In this document: one piece after another, positions 62,771 through 64,000 of the stretch
Layout: each line of letters begins with the position of its first letter
Position numbering within the stretch: the first letter of the stretch is position 1
Assembly (NCBI RefSeq): GCF_000149955.1
Contig: NC_030992.1
Location: forward strand, 2,190,978-2,254,977
Length of the DNA: 64,000 nucleotides
Direction: 5' to 3'
DNA from: Fusarium oxysporum f. sp. lycopersici 4287
Lineage: Eukaryota > Ascomycota > Sordariomycetes > Hypocreales > Nectriaceae
The notes under the pieces: model-generated
The model's input: the letters and a program-made list of their open reading frames with translations, nothing else
Told to the model about the DNA's origin: nothing
Databases searched by the model: none
Translations under genes and position numbers: made by a program

Positions 62771-62791
62771 ATGTCACCTAGGAGGTGACAT
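62771..62791. promoter_or_regulatory. Perfect 9-bp inverted repeat upstream of UTP15
   Basis: ATGTCACCT, a 3-base spacer AGG, then AGGTGACAT. It lies about 270 bases before the UTP15 start. It could be a dimeric transcription factor site, but I do not know the factor. Confidence 0.4.
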
Positions 62792-62952
62792 AAGTAACTA
62801 AGGTATTATAGGTACCTTGGGTACTCTTAGGTATTTGTATGAAGCTTCTGCAAGAGATTCATCATTAGATCCTTTGTCATTTCACGTAGTCTAGTCCTTG
62901 TGCTTGGTCGCTGCGAGGATGACGTTTGGAATGAAACAAATCTAAATGGTAC

Positions 62953-62972
62953 ATATATATATATATATATAT
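62953..62972. repeat. (AT)10 microsatellite
   Basis: Ten uninterrupted AT units in the intergenic region. Confidence 0.95.
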
Positions 62973-63134
62973 GAATTGGTTTCTAATTTTGAACAATTTT
63001 CTTGATATCAATGCATAAAACTCCAGCATTACCTTGCGCATCCTCCCAAGTGTTGCCTTATTCCAACGCCGAAATCATTACTACCGTGGATATAATATTA
63101 TACATTCCCTCTAGGTCTCGTTACCTTCGTTGAT

Positions 63135-64000
63135 TTAGTATCCTCCCCTGCGTCGGGACCTGCCTGTCCCAATATCAATTCGCTGCATCTCCTGCACTAA
63201 TGCTAACTCCTGCCCTGTGCCGTTGGCACCGCTCATCATGGGCAGAGGAATCTTGGCTGGAATGGGAGGGCCACCATATGCACCCCGATTCTCGTCTTCA
63301 AAGTCCCATGTTCCTGCACGGGGTAGGCCGCGAAGCGAAGCATTTCCGTATGGAGCCCTCTCCTGGTAATTATCCTTAGAAATCGGAGCCAGTGGACTAG
63401 AGGCTGCTGGGGAGTTGCCAGCCGAAGTGCGGTTAGTGCGCTTCTGAAGACGGGTGCGACCGGCCTGTGGGGGTGTGCGTGGTTCATCGGAGAATGAATA
63501 AGATGGGTTGACGGCAGACATCGAATGACGCCCACTACGAGGTGGCCTTCGAGTGCTTGGAGGCATTGGTTGTGCCCCTGATAGCGGAGGGCGCGAGCGT
63601 GTTTCGCTGGGGGTAGACTCCGGTTGCTTCTTCTCCGGTTCAGGGGCCCATGTCTCCATAGGAAGATGGTCAGAAGGATCAATCTCCCGTCCGTCGTATG
63701 TGATGATTTTCTTTGGCTCCTCGTCCAAGAAATCCGGTGATGGGCTTGCTCCGTCTTTGGACGAAACAAGGCTGGGGTTCAATGCATCATACGAGTCTGG
63801 TCCGAAAGGGATATCCGACTTTCTCCTCTGATCTTCGAGCGGTGGCGCAGGACTGACCGATTTACGCTTGATCCTGTGCTGTGTGTTGGGGCTTGTGCGT
63901 GGGTCGGGCGATATGGCTCGAGGTTTTACAATTTGTTGCTCCGGCGGGTTGTAAGTGATAGCCCGCCGGTTGTAAGGCTGAACAGCATAAGCATGCTCGG
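63135..64000 (-). CDS. C-terminal part of a conserved disordered fungal protein (partial)
   Basis: One frame runs from the window edge to the stop at 63135, at least 287 residues. It is Pro/Ser/Arg-rich and disordered, with AVQPYNRRAITYNPPEQQ, RIKRKSVSPAPPLEDQRRKS, KKIITYDGREIDPSDHLP with METWAPEPEKK, and a basic end RSRRRGGY. The YDGREIDPSDHLPMETWAPE block looks like a conserved linear motif. I associate it loosely with fungal C2-domain proteins of the Fic1/Inn1 type, but the N-terminal domain is outside the window, so the function is not assigned. Confidence 0.6.
   Translation of the reverse strand, partial: EHAYAVQPYNRRAITYNPPEQQIVKPRAISPDPRTSPNTQHRIKRKSVSPAPPLEDQRRKSDIPFGPDSYDALNPSLVSSKDGASPSPDFLDEEPKKIITYDGREIDPSDHLPMETWAPEPEKKQPESTPSETRSRPPLSGAQPMPPSTRRPPRSGRHSMSAVNPSYSFSDEPRTPPQAGRTRLQKRTNRTSAGNSPAASSPLAPISKDNYQERAPYGNASLRGLPRAGTWDFEDENRGAYGGPPIPAKIPLPMMSGANGTGQELALVQEMQRIDIGTGRSRRRGGY

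Larger units (their letters stand above)
62502..63134. other. UTP15 upstream region
   Basis: A short intergenic region between two minus-strand genes. It contains an A-rich tract near 62725-62747, an inverted repeat (62771-62791) and an AT microsatellite (62953-62972). Confidence 0.6.

Overview
The window is nuclear DNA of a filamentous ascomycete, most likely a Sordariomycete near Fusarium (Nectriaceae). The evidence is short GT-AG introns, fungal-only transcription factor architectures, a CBM1-tagged family 3 pectate lyase, and housekeeping genes of fungal type. Exon boundaries below were worked out by hand from splice sites and reading-frame phase.

Layout: 1-1028 (-) is the N-terminal C2 part of a phosphatidylserine decarboxylase (PSD2 type), cut by the window edge. 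4176-7453 (-) is a C2H2 zinc-finger/fungal_trans regulator with one unexplained frame change. 11585-13075 (-) is choline-phosphate cytidylyltransferase. 15345-16588 (+) is a CBM1-pectate lyase whose start codon reads ATT. 17.5-19.85 kb is a decayed coding remnant behind a dispersed repeat. 21512-25180 (-) is a large Zn2Cys6 regulator. 25.2-36.0 kb is gene-poor, with a long hairpin and a 46-base A run. 36062-45022 holds an Rrn10-like RNA polymerase I factor, a CSA/ERCC8-like WD40 repair protein, Atg5, a four-helix membrane protein and a repetitive Gly/Thr/Ser-rich protein. 60915-62501 (-) is Utp15, and 63135 to the end (-) is the C-terminus of a conserved disordered protein. The two phospholipid genes act in aminophospholipid and phosphatidylcholine synthesis. 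Rrn10-like and Utp15 both serve ribosome production.

The most unusual part is 46.0-60.3 kb. At least six broken, rearranged pieces of one multidomain gene family lie there on both strands. By comparing copies, the ancestral protein can be reconstructed in outline as: a family-specific N-terminal domain, a beta-rich domain, a UPF1-like superfamily 1 helicase core, two CCHC zinc knuckles and a basic/acidic tail. One copy carries an OTU-like cysteine-protease-like segment inserted between helicase motifs I and Ia. None of the copies is intact: they carry stops, frameshifts and internal deletions of the helicase core. A roughly 290-bp sequence upstream of one copy recurs in inverse orientation 30 kb away, ahead of the decayed remnant at 17.5-19.85 kb, and differs partly by transitions reminiscent of RIP. 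TTAGG-containing short tandem arrays sit just 3' of two members. I read this as a decaying family with mobile or rapidly recombining behaviour. Its function is unknown.
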